A DNA stretch of 64,000 nt from Acinetobacter rudis (GTDB lineage Bacteria; Pseudomonadota; Gammaproteobacteria; Pseudomonadales; Moraxellaceae): assembly GCF_031157835.1 (NCBI RefSeq), contig NZ_JAVIDR010000006.1:62001-126000 (forward strand), given 5' to 3'. Below are positions 51,757 to 61,114 of this stretch, piece by piece. Each line of letters begins with the position of its first letter. Position 1 is the stretch's first letter. Made by a program: the position numbers and the translations under genes. A model generated the notes under the pieces. The model saw only the letters and a list, made by a program, of their open reading frames with translations. It searched no databases and was not told the DNA's origin.

Positions 51757-52728
51757 TCATTGATAAGTCATGCTCATTGTCATGGTGGCATAAACTTGCC
51801 CAGGCGTAATTTTCGGTAAAGTTTGATAATAACTCGCGCTCAATCGAATCTCTGGAAGGTAGCTATAATTACTATATCCTAGTGTATTACCCGCTACTAA
51901 TGGCGAATAAAAAGGGGAACCTACCTGTAAAGCGATACCTACACCACGAGCAAAACCCTCTGCTGTGCTATTTTTTACTACATTGGGGTTAATTGCATCT
52001 GCATCTCTTTGATAGTCAAACTTCACACTAACATAGTTTGGTACATGACCAGGTGAACAAACAAATCCCACGGTAAACTGTTTTTCACCTGCAGTTGCTC
52101 CAACAGCTGTCAACTGTCCAGACCTCAATGTCCCCATATTAACAGTTTGATTAATACTCTGATCACTAAAACCACATGTTGGGTGATTTAACACCGTACT
52201 ATTAGCTTGTAACTGAGTCGTTAAAAAAGGTCGGCTTGGGCCATCTGCATCTAGGTAGTAATGCGTTGTAATATTGGCTGCCAAAGGTCCACTGCCTATG
52301 ACATTCTCTGTTTTAACCAGCTCAACTGTGAGCTGTTGTCCCAACCCTTGCTTTATATTACTTTGGACTGGGGTTTGAAAGGGAAAATTAACTGGGGACT
52401 GTGAAGCTTGCAAGAAGCGGATGCCAACGCCTTTAATATTGGTTCTATACACATGAGCGAATGATGTTAACTGACTGCCTGTGATCTCTGCTTTAATCAT
52501 GCCTCCTGATGAGTCACATTGAGGATGGACTTGCTCGAGTTGGGCCAAGGAAAAATTGCGTGAGCTAATTACAGCACCAATCGCAAGTTTCGGGTCTGGT
52601 GCAATCGTGCCAAATGCCAAATCTAGCTTCTGTGGCATTTGTGTGCCTATGCTACATGCTGCCCAAATATTTTGACTTGATGCAAACAATCCCACTGCAA
52701 CGACAGTGAATAAATATTTTTTCTTCAT
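51757..52728 (-). CDS. Fimbrial tip adhesin
   Basis: This protein of about 323 residues has a signal peptide ending IWA before ACSIG. An N-terminal lectin-like domain (about 25-180) has cysteines near its start and in HPQCDSSGG. A C-terminal pilin domain begins near the TCGFSDQSINQTVNMGTL segment and ends in TMSMTYQ, so the organisation is that of FimH/MrkD-type two-domain adhesins. The ATG overlaps the usher stop (ATGA), which indicates coupling. Ligand unknown. Last gene of the fimbrial operon. Confidence 0.85.
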   Translation of the reverse strand: MKKKYLFTVVAVGLFASSQNIWAACSIGTQMPQKLDLAFGTIAPDPKLAIGAVISSRNFSLAQLEQVHPQCDSSGGMIKAEITGSQLTSFAHVYRTNIKGVGIRFLQASQSPVNFPFQTPVQSNIKQGLGQQLTVELVKTENVIGSGPLAANITTHYYLDADGPSRPFLTTQLQANSTVLNHPTCGFSDQSINQTVNMGTLRSGQLTAVGATAGEKQFTVGFVCSPGHVPNYVSVKFDYQRDADAINPNVVKNSTAEGFARGVGIALQVGSPFYSPLVAGNTLGYSNYSYLPEIRLSASYYQTLPKITPGQVYATMTMSMTYQ

Positions 52729-55226
52729 TGACATTGCCCCTCAACGAATTGATAACCTTCTTTTTTAAGTGATTCTGCTGTAAGTACATAAGATACTTGG
52801 CATTGATGCTCTTCAGCATCCCCCCACTTAACATAGAGTGTATTACTAGGCTGATCGGTACGTAACATAATTTGGCTTGCTTGACTTACCACCCCTACAA
52901 GCTGATTTTTTGTATCATAAACATTAGCAGCAAAAGGCAAAGATTCTCCAGAGCTTCGCTTAGCTTTAATCAATAATGGGAAACCTGTTTTTGTTTTGAA
53001 TTCAACCCGTGAAATTGCACCAGCATAAGGAGCAAGCTCTATACGATTTGATAATAACTCAACCTTAGATAAAGCTGCTTTAGGATCAATTGAAATTTCA
53101 TTTAAACGATATGGTGTGACGTTGGGTATGACTGCATAGCCACGATAATCTATTTTTAATCCAGTGCTGTTATTAACTGCACTTCCTGTCGCTTGATCAG
53201 CTTTAACCAAAACCATGGTATCAACCATATCAGGGCTAAAACTTACGCCATCAGCATGAGCAACGACAGCGCCTGTTAGAGTCGCTCCCCATTGATTATA
53301 GTCCTGTCCACGACTTGCAGAAACAGCGGCTGTAGCATAAGGGCTACGGTATTGTACATTTGCGCTTATAGCACGATGATGATATCCCAAATCAGAGGCA
53401 GTTAAACCATAACCAAAAATGTTATCGCGATCAAAACTACCTGAAATACTACTATTATTACCATAGTCTGAAGTAGTATGACTTAAATTTAAATTACGTT
53501 TTTTAACCTCTAAAGGTAATGATAAAGTGAGAAAATAATGGTTATCTTTATTTCCTTGCTCATCCCACACTTTTTGTGCAGAGATACTGTAATTTAATTG
53601 TTTATAGCTGTTGCTATATCCTAACTGGAAATCTGACTGTGTTTGTGATTGTCCCCAATAATCACGCCATGATCCAATCAAGTACATACTCCCCCAAGCT
53701 TTGGGAAGGTTTTGGTTTAAAGTTATTTCATATTGGTTTTTATAACGCTTCTGCCTATCAATAGACAATCCACGACGCAAATTATCTTGCGTATTAATAG
53801 CATCTTGAAAATTATAATAACCTGAGGTCGAATAATGATAAGTTGCTAAACTTAAATTGGTATTACTCGGTCGCCAAAATTTACTATAGCCAAGCTTGTA
53901 GCTTTGCCCTTGGCTACTTTTCTTTTCAGAATTGGGCAAATCTGTATCCGCATGAGTAACATCAAATGAAATCGCCCCTAAAGATGTTGAAAATGCGCTA
54001 CCCAGCTGTAAAGCACGATAATGCTCACTTAAAAGTGTTCCAGTATAGGCTGTCACAAAGTTATTAATACCGCGCTGATACCCACCCTGTACAAAATAAT
54101 CTTGTTGTTTAAGATTCTTATCACGTACCTGACCTGTAGTCAGAGCAAAACGTGTACTACCGGGGCGTAACATCTTGGATACTGATGCATAAGGCACGTT
54201 AAAACGTTGAATTTGGCCATTAGCTTCACGTACTGTCACTTGTAACTCACCACCATAACCAGTTGGGTATAGGTCATCAATTACAAATGCTCCTGGAGCA
54301 ACAGACAATTGATAAATGAGTTGGTTATTTTGACGGATTTCAACCATAGCTTGTGTTTGTGCAACGCCATGAATTACAGGTGCATAGCCCATTTGAGTTT
54401 CAGGCAACATTCGATCATCGCTACGTAACTGTACGCCAGTAAATGCAAAACTATCAAATAACTCACCCGAAGTATAACTTTCACCAAGAGTAAGTACTGC
54501 ATTCAAACCAGGAAAAGCACGTTGTGCATAACTATTAATACTGTTGTATTCAGTGCCTATACCATTTTGTTTTGTAGCAACAGCATTATGGCGTAACTGC
54601 CATCCTGCTAGATTTATTCCAGCATTCAATGTTAAATATTGAGAGTCTGTACTTTCGTGATCATAACGAGTTTGTAGCGTATTAAAGTTATAACTTAAAA
54701 ATCCAGCATTAATTCCACGATCCCACAATTCAGGTGATACAAAACCACGAACATTATGTTTCATATAAAATTGAGGAATAGTAATGTCATAACGCATTTC
54801 ATTAAAATTAAATTGAGCACTGGCATTATCCATCCAGCTTGAAAGTATCTGACACTGTGACTGGGGTTTAACTTTTTTAAGATTAACACCCAGTTGAGTT
54901 AATTGCTCAAGCTCAAAACAATGATCAACATTTTGGTTAGCATCTAATGCTTTAAATTCTAACTCTTTTCGCCCAACCCATAGACCATTAACATAAATAT
55001 TCAGTAAATATCGACCTTCATGGATTGGATTACCATACGCATAGTCAGAAAGTTTAATTCCTTCTGCAGCTCCAAATAACATTGATTGATCAAATTCGGC
55101 ATAACTAGATGCTGCATATATATTGGTTCCGACTAAACACAGAGGAAAAGTAGCAGCAAACCAACCCATCTGTAGACAACAATGAGTCAACAGCTTGATT
55201 TTAAAGCTGGATTTTAATTTACCCAT
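52725..55226 (-). CDS. Fimbrial outer-membrane usher (FimD/PapC family)
   Basis: This 833-residue usher has a long N-region ending NIYAA, then an N-terminal chaperone-binding domain (AEFDQSMLFGAAEGIKLSDYAYGNPIHEGRYLLNIYVNG-type sequence). A 24-strand barrel with plug follows, including APGAFVIDDLYPTGYGGELQVTVREANG. C-terminal domains include a Cys pair (EHQCQ...EGQCQ). This is the gamma-class usher type, different from EcpC. It lies between the chaperone and adhesin genes in a single operon. Confidence 0.95.
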   Translation of the reverse strand: MGKLKSSFKIKLLTHCCLQMGWFAATFPLCLVGTNIYAASSYAEFDQSMLFGAAEGIKLSDYAYGNPIHEGRYLLNIYVNGLWVGRKELEFKALDANQNVDHCFELEQLTQLGVNLKKVKPQSQCQILSSWMDNASAQFNFNEMRYDITIPQFYMKHNVRGFVSPELWDRGINAGFLSYNFNTLQTRYDHESTDSQYLTLNAGINLAGWQLRHNAVATKQNGIGTEYNSINSYAQRAFPGLNAVLTLGESYTSGELFDSFAFTGVQLRSDDRMLPETQMGYAPVIHGVAQTQAMVEIRQNNQLIYQLSVAPGAFVIDDLYPTGYGGELQVTVREANGQIQRFNVPYASVSKMLRPGSTRFALTTGQVRDKNLKQQDYFVQGGYQRGINNFVTAYTGTLLSEHYRALQLGSAFSTSLGAISFDVTHADTDLPNSEKKSSQGQSYKLGYSKFWRPSNTNLSLATYHYSTSGYYNFQDAINTQDNLRRGLSIDRQKRYKNQYEITLNQNLPKAWGSMYLIGSWRDYWGQSQTQSDFQLGYSNSYKQLNYSISAQKVWDEQGNKDNHYFLTLSLPLEVKKRNLNLSHTTSDYGNNSSISGSFDRDNIFGYGLTASDLGYHHRAISANVQYRSPYATAAVSASRGQDYNQWGATLTGAVVAHADGVSFSPDMVDTMVLVKADQATGSAVNNSTGLKIDYRGYAVIPNVTPYRLNEISIDPKAALSKVELLSNRIELAPYAGAISRVEFKTKTGFPLLIKAKRSSGESLPFAANVYDTKNQLVGVVSQASQIMLRTDQPSNTLYVKWGDAEEHQCQVSYVLTAESLKKEGYQFVEGQCQ

Positions 55227-55241
55227 GATTGCCCTCTTTAA

Positions 55242-55973
55242 TTACTTTAAATCAATCTTATGTTGATTCATGCCCCCATAATCATTAATGCTTTCCATTT
55301 CTAAGCTTTTGACTGAGTGATCTTTGAGAGAAATACGCTGCTGTTGAAATGGTGCAATCATGAGCCCTTCAGGGGTTAACTCAATAGATGAATGAGCTGT
55401 ATTGACCGTCTTTAAACTTGAAATATTGACAAAATATGCAGTTGGATTGCTTATCTCAATCTCGTCCCCCACTTTATTCCATTGCAAATCATTGGGTGCA
55501 TATACTGTTTTTTCAGCAAGTTGGGCTGGACGATAAAACAATTTAATTCGGCTACGAATAGCAATCTGTAACAAGCTTTGATCTTTAACCTGATCGCCTT
55601 CCTTTAGCTTAGGTTTAGCAGGTATATCTAATATATTGAGCCAAAAAACAGATTCACGATCTTGTGGCAATTGATGATGTACTAATGAAATTTGTATACT
55701 CTGTCCAGTATTTGCATCAACTCGACTTACGGGAGGAGTCAACACAAAAGGAACTTCAATTTTATCCGGTGTGATATCTGCATCACCATCATCAATCCAA
55801 GATTGCATCATCGCTGGTGTATCACCTTCGTTCTTCACCTGAACCGTTACGACTTTTTCATTACCTGGATAAATGACCCGCGTACCATTAATGATAATCG
55901 CAGCATTCGTCATCATGCTAGAGCCCCAAATCACAGCAAAAGCACCAACATAACTCATTGATTTTGCAAACAT
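55242..55973 (-). CDS. Periplasmic fimbrial chaperone (PapD family)
   Basis: This 243-residue chaperone (signal peptide about 1-24, ending TNAA) has an N-terminal immunoglobulin domain containing INGTRVIYPGNEK, the usual RVI-YP motif, and the REVFWLNI-like segment RESVFWLNILDIP. A C-terminal domain follows. It is of the FGS type with a short F1-G1 loop. Ribosome site AAGGTG. It lies between pilin and usher. Confidence 0.94.
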   Translation of the reverse strand: MFAKSMSYVGAFAVIWGSSMMTNAAIIINGTRVIYPGNEKVVTVQVKNEGDTPAMMQSWIDDGDADITPDKIEVPFVLTPPVSRVDANTGQSIQISLVHHQLPQDRESVFWLNILDIPAKPKLKEGDQVKDQSLLQIAIRSRIKLFYRPAQLAEKTVYAPNDLQWNKVGDEIEISNPTAYFVNISSLKTVNTAHSSIELTPEGLMIAPFQQQRISLKDHSVKSLEMESINDYGGMNQHKIDLK

Positions 55974-56004
55974 ATCACACCTTCAAAAGCTTAAATATAA
56001 ATAA

Positions 56005-56535
56005 TTATTTATAGTCAACTTTAAATGTAGCATAAGTATCTACAATACCTTGAGTTGCCTTACCTGTTGCGTAGTAACGTGCAACAAATGGATAGCTAAC
56101 AACAGCATCATCAACTAAAGCTTCTTTATAATGACTTTTATCCTGTTGAGCTAAATTGATTGTTTGGCCATTTGCCATAATTTGAATATCAACGTTATCC
56201 GCTGCATAAGGACCAGTAAAAGTATTTTTCAAAGTACCTGTTGTACCGTTCACATTCACTTGGTCGAATTTAACACCAGCCGTTACCCCAGCTGTACAGT
56301 TTACAAATTCAATATTAAAGTTTGCACTTTCAGTTGAAGTTGCACCTGCTGTTAACAAAGATGAAGAGCGTACAGAAGGTAAAAATACATGTTGATTTTC
56401 AGAAGTATTTTTTACTTGGCATGTTTGACCATAAACATAACCATGAAAATTAACCTTACCTGTAGTACCCGCAAAGCTTGAGCCTGCATATAAACACAAT
56501 GAAAGCATCGATAAAGAACTAAGAAGTTTATTCAT
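56005..56535 (-). CDS. Type 1-like major fimbrial subunit
   Basis: This pilin of 176 residues has a signal peptide (ending SSFAG), an N-terminal GKVNFHGYVYGQTC donor-strand region, two cysteines (QTCQV and FVNCTAG) for the usual disulfide, and a C-terminal penultimate Tyr (KVDYK). I chose ATG 56535 because GGGA precedes it; ATG 56547 lacks a ribosome site. First gene of a four-gene operon (pilin-chaperone-usher-adhesin), a layout found in several Acinetobacter type 1/P-like pilus loci. Confidence 0.92.
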   Translation of the reverse strand: MNKLLSSLSMLSLCLYAGSSFAGTTGKVNFHGYVYGQTCQVKNTSENQHVFLPSVRSSSLLTAGATSTESANFNIEFVNCTAGVTAGVKFDQVNVNGTTGTLKNTFTGPYAADNVDIQIMANGQTINLAQQDKSHYKEALVDDAVVSYPFVARYYATGKATQGIVDTYATFKVDYK

Positions 56536-56640
56536 TTTAAATCCCATTTGATATCAAAGACCCCAATTCTCATTCCATGCAGAAATTCAAAAATTGAAAT
56601 CAAATATTAATTTAACCAGACCATTAATAAATCTTCTGGA

Positions 56641-56668
56641 TATTTATACCGATGTGGTATGTGTTCAA
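56641..56668 (-). promoter_or_regulatory. Candidate promoter of the fimbrial operon
   Basis: On the minus strand, TTGAAC (56668-56663) and TAAATA (56646-56641) are separated by 16 bp, about 105 bp upstream of the pilin ATG. Visual match to sigma-70 elements only. Confidence 0.35.
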
Positions 56669-57000
56669 TTTAATACTTTCCCACCTTATTAAAACATCCC
56701 TAGAATTTGGTATTTTTTCTTTATTTTCATATGGTTATATTTAATTAAAATATTAAATATACCCAATAATAGGGATAGCTTTATTAAAAAATAATGTATT
56801 CAAAGTAATTAATATTTTTAATTAAATGTATTTAAATTATTAATATAAATTTATTTAAAATCAATCTTAATAATAATGTGTTTAACAATAACATTTATAT
56901 TATTTATGTGAAAAAAATCACATTAAAAATGTATTAACAAAATAACAGCCTTAGAAATATTCTTTTATCCTTAATAATTAACAATAAAATTCCATCTAAA

Positions 57001-57028
57001 AAAAATGCGCCATAATCGGCGCATTTTT
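57001..57028 (-). terminator. Terminator of the YccA-family gene
   Basis: The stem AAAAATGCGCC / GGCGCATTTTT with the loop ATAATC lies about 20 bp beyond the stop codon of the YccA-family gene. The minus-strand arm ends in a U-run. Confidence 0.85.
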
Positions 57029-57048
57029 TAACATTGGATCAGACAATA

Positions 57049-57783
57049 TTAGTCATCACCTTGAATTAAGCTTAATAAACGTAAAAATGAATAATACATC
57101 CAAACTAAGGTTGCCAATAATGCAATACCACACAACCATTCAAACGCTTTAGGTGCTCGTTGAGCAGCAGCATTTTCAATCAAGTCAAAGTCAAGAATTA
57201 AGTTCAATGAAGCAATCACTGCAACAAATGCTGCAAAGCCAATACCCAACCAATTGCTCTCAAACACATAAGGAATACTTGAACTAAATGCTAGGCTCAT
57301 CACCATTTGCACCACAAACACCAGAGCAATGGCAATCGTGGCAGACATCACCACAGCTTTGAATTTTTCAGTAGCACGAATGATTTGCATACGATACAAA
57401 GCAAACATCACTAAAGTGGTAACAAAAGTTGCAAGTAAAGCTTGCAAAGGTACACCAGGGAATTTGATTTGAAAAATTACCGATACACCACCTAAAAATG
57501 CACCTTCAAATAAAGCATATGGAATCGCTAAAGTACGTGCAGTATTCGGTTTAAATGTAGTAATTAGGGCTAAAATAAAACCACCAATTGCCCCAACGAT
57601 TGCGCCAGCATAGGCCAATTGGATATTTAATGTTAAAAAGCTATAAAGAAATAATGATAGGCCGACCACTGCTGCAATCACGGTCAACAAAACTGATTTT
57701 TGAATAGCGCCTTGAACAGTCATTGGCTGACTAAAATCAGCATGCGTCTCAACGCGATTAAAGATAGGATTTTGACTTTGCAT
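57049..57783 (-). CDS. Bax inhibitor-1/YccA-family membrane protein
   Basis: This 244-residue inner-membrane protein has about seven hydrophobic helices and the family's C-terminal segment ASLNLILDFDLIENAA with the paired Asp residues implicated in pH-gated calcium leak in BI-1 proteins. YccA in E. coli binds FtsH; the role here is unknown. The gene stands alone between the fimbrial locus and orn. Confidence 0.87.
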   Translation of the reverse strand: MQSQNPIFNRVETHADFSQPMTVQGAIQKSVLLTVIAAVVGLSLFLYSFLTLNIQLAYAGAIVGAIGGFILALITTFKPNTARTLAIPYALFEGAFLGGVSVIFQIKFPGVPLQALLATFVTTLVMFALYRMQIIRATEKFKAVVMSATIAIALVFVVQMVMSLAFSSSIPYVFESNWLGIGFAAFVAVIASLNLILDFDLIENAAAQRAPKAFEWLCGIALLATLVWMYYSFLRLLSLIQGDD

Positions 57784-58024
57784 AATTTACTCGAAAAATA
57801 TTTTGAATTTTATAACATAAAATTTGATCAATTGACCCATAATCGAAAAAATTGAGTCGAGATACCTCACTGACTACATCGATTTAGATCATATCTTTAT
57901 GAGTCTGACCATCACAGCCAAACAATCTTTAATATAACACAGGGTCAAGCAACAACCCTGTGTTCAATACAGCATAGTACATGTCAATTTAAGACAAACT
58001 GATGAAAGCGTTTTGTTTCAAGTT

Positions 58025-58582
58025 TTAGTCTTTATTCATAATGAAAAAATATTCACGATAGTATTTAAGTTCAGCAATCGAATCACGAATATCATCCATC
58101 GCTAGATGAGATGCATTTTTCTTTAAACCACTCATAATTTCAGGGCGCCAGCGTTTAGCCAATTCTTTTACTGATGACACATCTAAGTTACGATAATGAA
58201 AATATTGCTCCATCTCTGGCATTAAACGATGCAAAAAACGACGATCTTGGCAGATCGAATTGCCACACATTGGTGATGTCTTTGGATTAACCCATTTTTT
58301 CAAAAACTCAAGTGTTTGTTGTTCCGCATCTTGAGCAGTCAATTTACTACGACGTACACGCTCAATAAGGCCAGATTGACCATGTTGACGGGTATTCCAC
58401 TCGTCCATTGCATTGAGCACTACGTCAGATTGATGCACCGCCAATACTGGGCCTTCAGCCAAAATGTTAAGATTATCATCGGTTACGATTGTAGCAACTT
58501 CAATAATATAGTCTTTATCTGTATCTAGACCCGTCATTTCCAGATCAATCCAAATCAAACGTGAATCAGGCGTGCTACTCAT
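58025..58582 (-). CDS. orn: Oligoribonuclease
   Basis: This 185-residue DEDDh exonuclease degrades short RNAs and pGpG (from c-di-GMP turnover). Catalytic motifs are [11 protein letters not shown] (D and E), [16 protein letters not shown] and [11 protein letters not shown] (His and Asp). I chose ATG 58582 (MSSTPDSRL), which matches the usual N-terminus; the longer frame to 58639 would add 19 atypical residues. Divergent from rsgA, as in many gammaproteobacteria. Confidence 0.95.
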   Translation of the reverse strand: MSSTPDSRLIWIDLEMTGLDTDKDYIIEVATIVTDDNLNILAEGPVLAVHQSDVVLNAMDEWNTRQHGQSGLIERVRRSKLTAQDAEQQTLEFLKKWVNPKTSPMCGNSICQDRRFLHRLMPEMEQYFHYRNLDVSSVKELAKRWRPEIMSGLKKNASHLAMDDIRDSIAELKYYREYFFIMNKD

Positions 58583-58708
58583 AAACTTATAATCTTCATC
58601 AGAGTAAAAAACCAATATACTAGCAAATTTCTTAGTCATTCGCTGTAATTAGTGACGCTTACATGATATTTTTGCCACTATCAACGTATTGGTATGATTA
58701 GGATATGA

Positions 58709-59764
58709 ATGGCTTTAATTCGTAAAAGACGTCTGACTGAACAACAGCAACGCCGTATTCAAAAACAGCAAAAAGCACGTCAAGAGGATATTGATACATC
58801 CCACGACTTAGAAGGTCTAGTGGTACAACACTACGGACGTCAACTCGAAATCCAAGCACTTTCTCTTCCAGAACAACTGCCAGTACGCCCAGATACAGCC
58901 ATAGGTGAACCTGAGGCTTTTTGGAAAGAAATTGAATTAGGGAGCATCTGGCGTTGTCACACGCGGACTAATTTAGACATGCTCGTTACAGGGGACCGAG
59001 TGAAGTGGCAAGCAGATCCCAATACCGGCCTAGGCATTATTACTGCAATCCACACACGACAATCCTTACTGACACGCCCTGACCGTTATCATAAAGTTAA
59101 GCCTGTTGCTGCAAATATCAGTTTAATTGTCATTGTTTTTGCACCACTACCAGAACCCGCTCCTACCTTGATTGATCGTTATCTTGTTGCTTGTGCTGAT
59201 GCAGATATTCCCGTTTTATTGCTACTCAATAAAGTCGATCTACTTACTGAAGCAGATCCAATCTATCAACTGATCGAACAATATCAAGCTCTGGGTTATG
59301 AAGTGATGCAGTGCCAATCCCACGGCGATCTCTCTGCACTAGCACAAAGATTAGATGGGGAGACAGTTGCATTTGTTGGACAATCTGGTGTGGGAAAAAG
59401 CTCTATTATTAATCATATCGTGCCGGATGCCCTGCAAAAGACTAATATCATTTCAGAAAATTCAGCTCTAGGGCAACACACCACTACTTCAACACGTCTC
59501 ATTGCTTTTGGTGAAAATGGTGCTTTAATCGACTCACCTGGTATTCGTGAATTTGGGCTATGGCATCTCACATTAGATAAAATTGATAAAGGTTTTCCTG
59601 AAATTTCAGCTCACTTAGGCTACTGTCAATATCGTAACTGTACTCATACTCATGAAAAACAATGTGCGTTAAAACAAGCCGTCAGTGAGGGTAAAATTTT
59701 ATCTCGACGCTTAGAAAGCTACTTAAGATTACTTGAAGAGATTACTGAGCAACAAAAAAATTAA
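58709..59764 (+). CDS. rsgA: Ribosome small-subunit-dependent GTPase RsgA
   Basis: This 351-residue circularly permuted GTPase assists late 30S maturation. A basic N-terminal tail and OB-fold (about 60-140) are followed by G4 (LLLNKVD), G1 (GQSGVGKSS) and G3 (DSPG), the permuted order. A C-terminal zinc knuckle is formed by CQYRNCTHTHEKQC. A TAGGA ribosome site precedes the ATG. Confidence 0.96.
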   Translation: MALIRKRRLTEQQQRRIQKQQKARQEDIDTSHDLEGLVVQHYGRQLEIQALSLPEQLPVRPDTAIGEPEAFWKEIELGSIWRCHTRTNLDMLVTGDRVKWQADPNTGLGIITAIHTRQSLLTRPDRYHKVKPVAANISLIVIVFAPLPEPAPTLIDRYLVACADADIPVLLLLNKVDLLTEADPIYQLIEQYQALGYEVMQCQSHGDLSALAQRLDGETVAFVGQSGVGKSSIINHIVPDALQKTNIISENSALGQHTTTSTRLIAFGENGALIDSPGIREFGLWHLTLDKIDKGFPEISAHLGYCQYRNCTHTHEKQCALKQAVSEGKILSRRLESYLRLLEEITEQQKN

Positions 59765-59794
59765 TTTTCTGCGCCTATACACTTGAAGCAGTGA

Positions 59795-59823
59795 TTTTGA
59801 TCACCATATATATGCGCTATACT
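59795..59823 (+). promoter_or_regulatory. Candidate promoter of the rhodanese-grxC-secB group
   Basis: TTTTGA (59795-59800) and TATACT (59818-59823) are spaced by 17 bp, about 32 bp upstream of the GTG start. The -10 is close to consensus; the -35 is weaker. Confidence 0.45.
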
Positions 59824-59855
59824 TTGGACAATTTTGAATTGTAATTAGGTGAATT

Positions 59856-60269
59856 GTGGAACGTTGGTTCGAATTTATGGGTAACCACCCATTTCTATTT
59901 GGTCTGTTGGCTGTACTAATCGTACTGTTCTTCGTTTTTGAAGGTCAACGTAATGGCCGTAAGATCTCCCCACAATCTTTAGGCATTTTAGTCAAAGCTA
60001 AAAATGCGATGTTGATTGACTTACGTGATGCAAAAGATTTCCGTGAAGGTCATATTAGTGGTAGTCGCAATATTCCTTATAGTCAAATGAACAGTCATGT
60101 TGAAGAACTTAAATCAACAGATCGTCCACTGGTTTTTATTTGTAATCTGGGTCAAGTTGCGGGTAGTGCCTTACAACAAGTATCACATAGTGACAGCTAT
60201 CGTTTAGATGGTGGCATTAGCAACTGGAAAGCCCAAGGTCTCCCACTAGTTAAAGCCAAAAAAGCTTAA
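59856..60269 (+). CDS. Membrane-anchored rhodanese-domain protein (YibN-like)
   Basis: This 137-residue protein has one N-terminal transmembrane helix (about 11-31) and a cytoplasmic rhodanese domain (about 45-130) with LIDLRDAKDFREGHI and the active-site loop ICNLGQVAGSA, retaining the Cys. It starts with GTG behind AGGTG. The order yibN-grxC-secB is conserved in gammaproteobacteria and supports a role in sulfur/redox or protein export quality. Confidence 0.9.
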   Translation: MERWFEFMGNHPFLFGLLAVLIVLFFVFEGQRNGRKISPQSLGILVKAKNAMLIDLRDAKDFREGHISGSRNIPYSQMNSHVEELKSTDRPLVFICNLGQVAGSALQQVSHSDSYRLDGGISNWKAQGLPLVKAKKA

Positions 60270-60276
60270 AGGAAAC

Positions 60277-60534
60277 ATGATGTCAGCTAATGTAAAAGTA
60301 TATTCTACCTCTGTATGCCCTTACTGCGTACGAGCGAAACAACTATTAGAGCGTAAAGGCATAGCCTATACCGAAATCAACTTATCAAACGAAGCACCAG
60401 AAGTCCGTGTTGAGTTAATGGAAAAAACACGCCACCGTACAGTGCCACAGATTTTCATCAATGATGAATTTATAGGCGGTTTTGATCAGTTATACCAACT
60501 TGATCGTGAAGGTAAACTTGATCAACTTATATAA
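60277..60534 (+). CDS. grxC: Glutaredoxin 3
   Basis: This 85-residue dithiol glutaredoxin has the CPYC active site (about residues 13-16), the TVPQIFI cis-Pro strand and GGFDQLYQLD near the C-terminus for glutathione binding. It reduces protein and glutathione disulfides in the cytoplasm. It starts 7 bp after the rhodanese gene, so the two are co-transcribed. Confidence 0.96.
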   Translation: MMSANVKVYSTSVCPYCVRAKQLLERKGIAYTEINLSNEAPEVRVELMEKTRHRTVPQIFINDEFIGGFDQLYQLDREGKLDQLI

Positions 60535-60575
60535 ACCATAACCAAGATTCAATGTTAATTTTAGGAATTTAAACA

Positions 60576-61028
60576 ATGAGTGAAGAACAACAAGCACAAT
60601 TAGCTTTAGAACGTCTTTATACTAAAGATATTTCTTTTGAGGTTCCTGGGGCTGCTGTATTTACAAAAGAATGGCAACCAGAACTGAATATTAATCTCAG
60701 TTCAGCTGCAGAAAAAATTGACCCAACACATTATGAAATTTCATTAAAAGTTGTGGTTGAAGCTAAAAATGCTGGTGAAACTGCGTTTATCGTAGATGTT
60801 ACTCAATCAGGTATTTTCTTGGTTGACAATGTTGAAGAAGATCGCCTTCCTTACATTTTTGGTGCTTACTGCCCGAACATCTTGTTCCCATTCCTACGTG
60901 AAGCAGTGAATGACCTTGTAACTAAAGGCAGCTTCCCTCAATTATTACTCACACCAATTAACTTTGATGCTGAGTTTGAAGCTAATTTACAACGTGCTCA
61001 AGAAACTGCAGCTGAAGGCCAAGCTTAA
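60576..61028 (+). CDS. secB: Protein-export chaperone SecB
   Basis: This 150-residue tetrameric chaperone keeps preproteins unfolded and hands them to SecA. It shows family blocks [24 protein letters not shown] and [36 protein letters not shown]. It lies 41 bp after grxC, with a terminator directly after it. Confidence 0.96.
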   Translation: MSEEQQAQLALERLYTKDISFEVPGAAVFTKEWQPELNINLSSAAEKIDPTHYEISLKVVVEAKNAGETAFIVDVTQSGIFLVDNVEEDRLPYIFGAYCPNILFPFLREAVNDLVTKGSFPQLLLTPINFDAEFEANLQRAQETAAEGQA

Positions 61029-61045
61029 GTTTCTTTATCACAAAA

Positions 61046-61073
61046 AAAAGGACTGATTTTTATCAGTCCTTTT
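61046..61073. terminator. Bidirectional terminator after secB
   Basis: The hairpin AAAAGGACTGAT / ATCAGTCCTTTT with a four-base T loop gives U-runs for both secB and the convergent hydrolase. Confidence 0.88.
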
Positions 61074-61114
61074 TATTTTCTCTATAAATTCAAGATACTA
61101 TGGCATCTTGTTGG

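Larger units (their letters stand above)
56536..57048. other. AT-rich region between the fimbrial operon and the YccA-family gene
   Basis: About 500 bp of very AT-rich sequence with no ORF. It contains a candidate fimbrial promoter at 56641-56668 and the terminator of the YccA-family gene. Confidence 0.5.

Noticed and set aside
51757-56535. Csu-type archaic pilus locus
   Set aside because: The locus has four genes, a FimD/PapC-like usher and a disulfide FimA-like pilin; spore-coat-U-type Csu subunits are absent.
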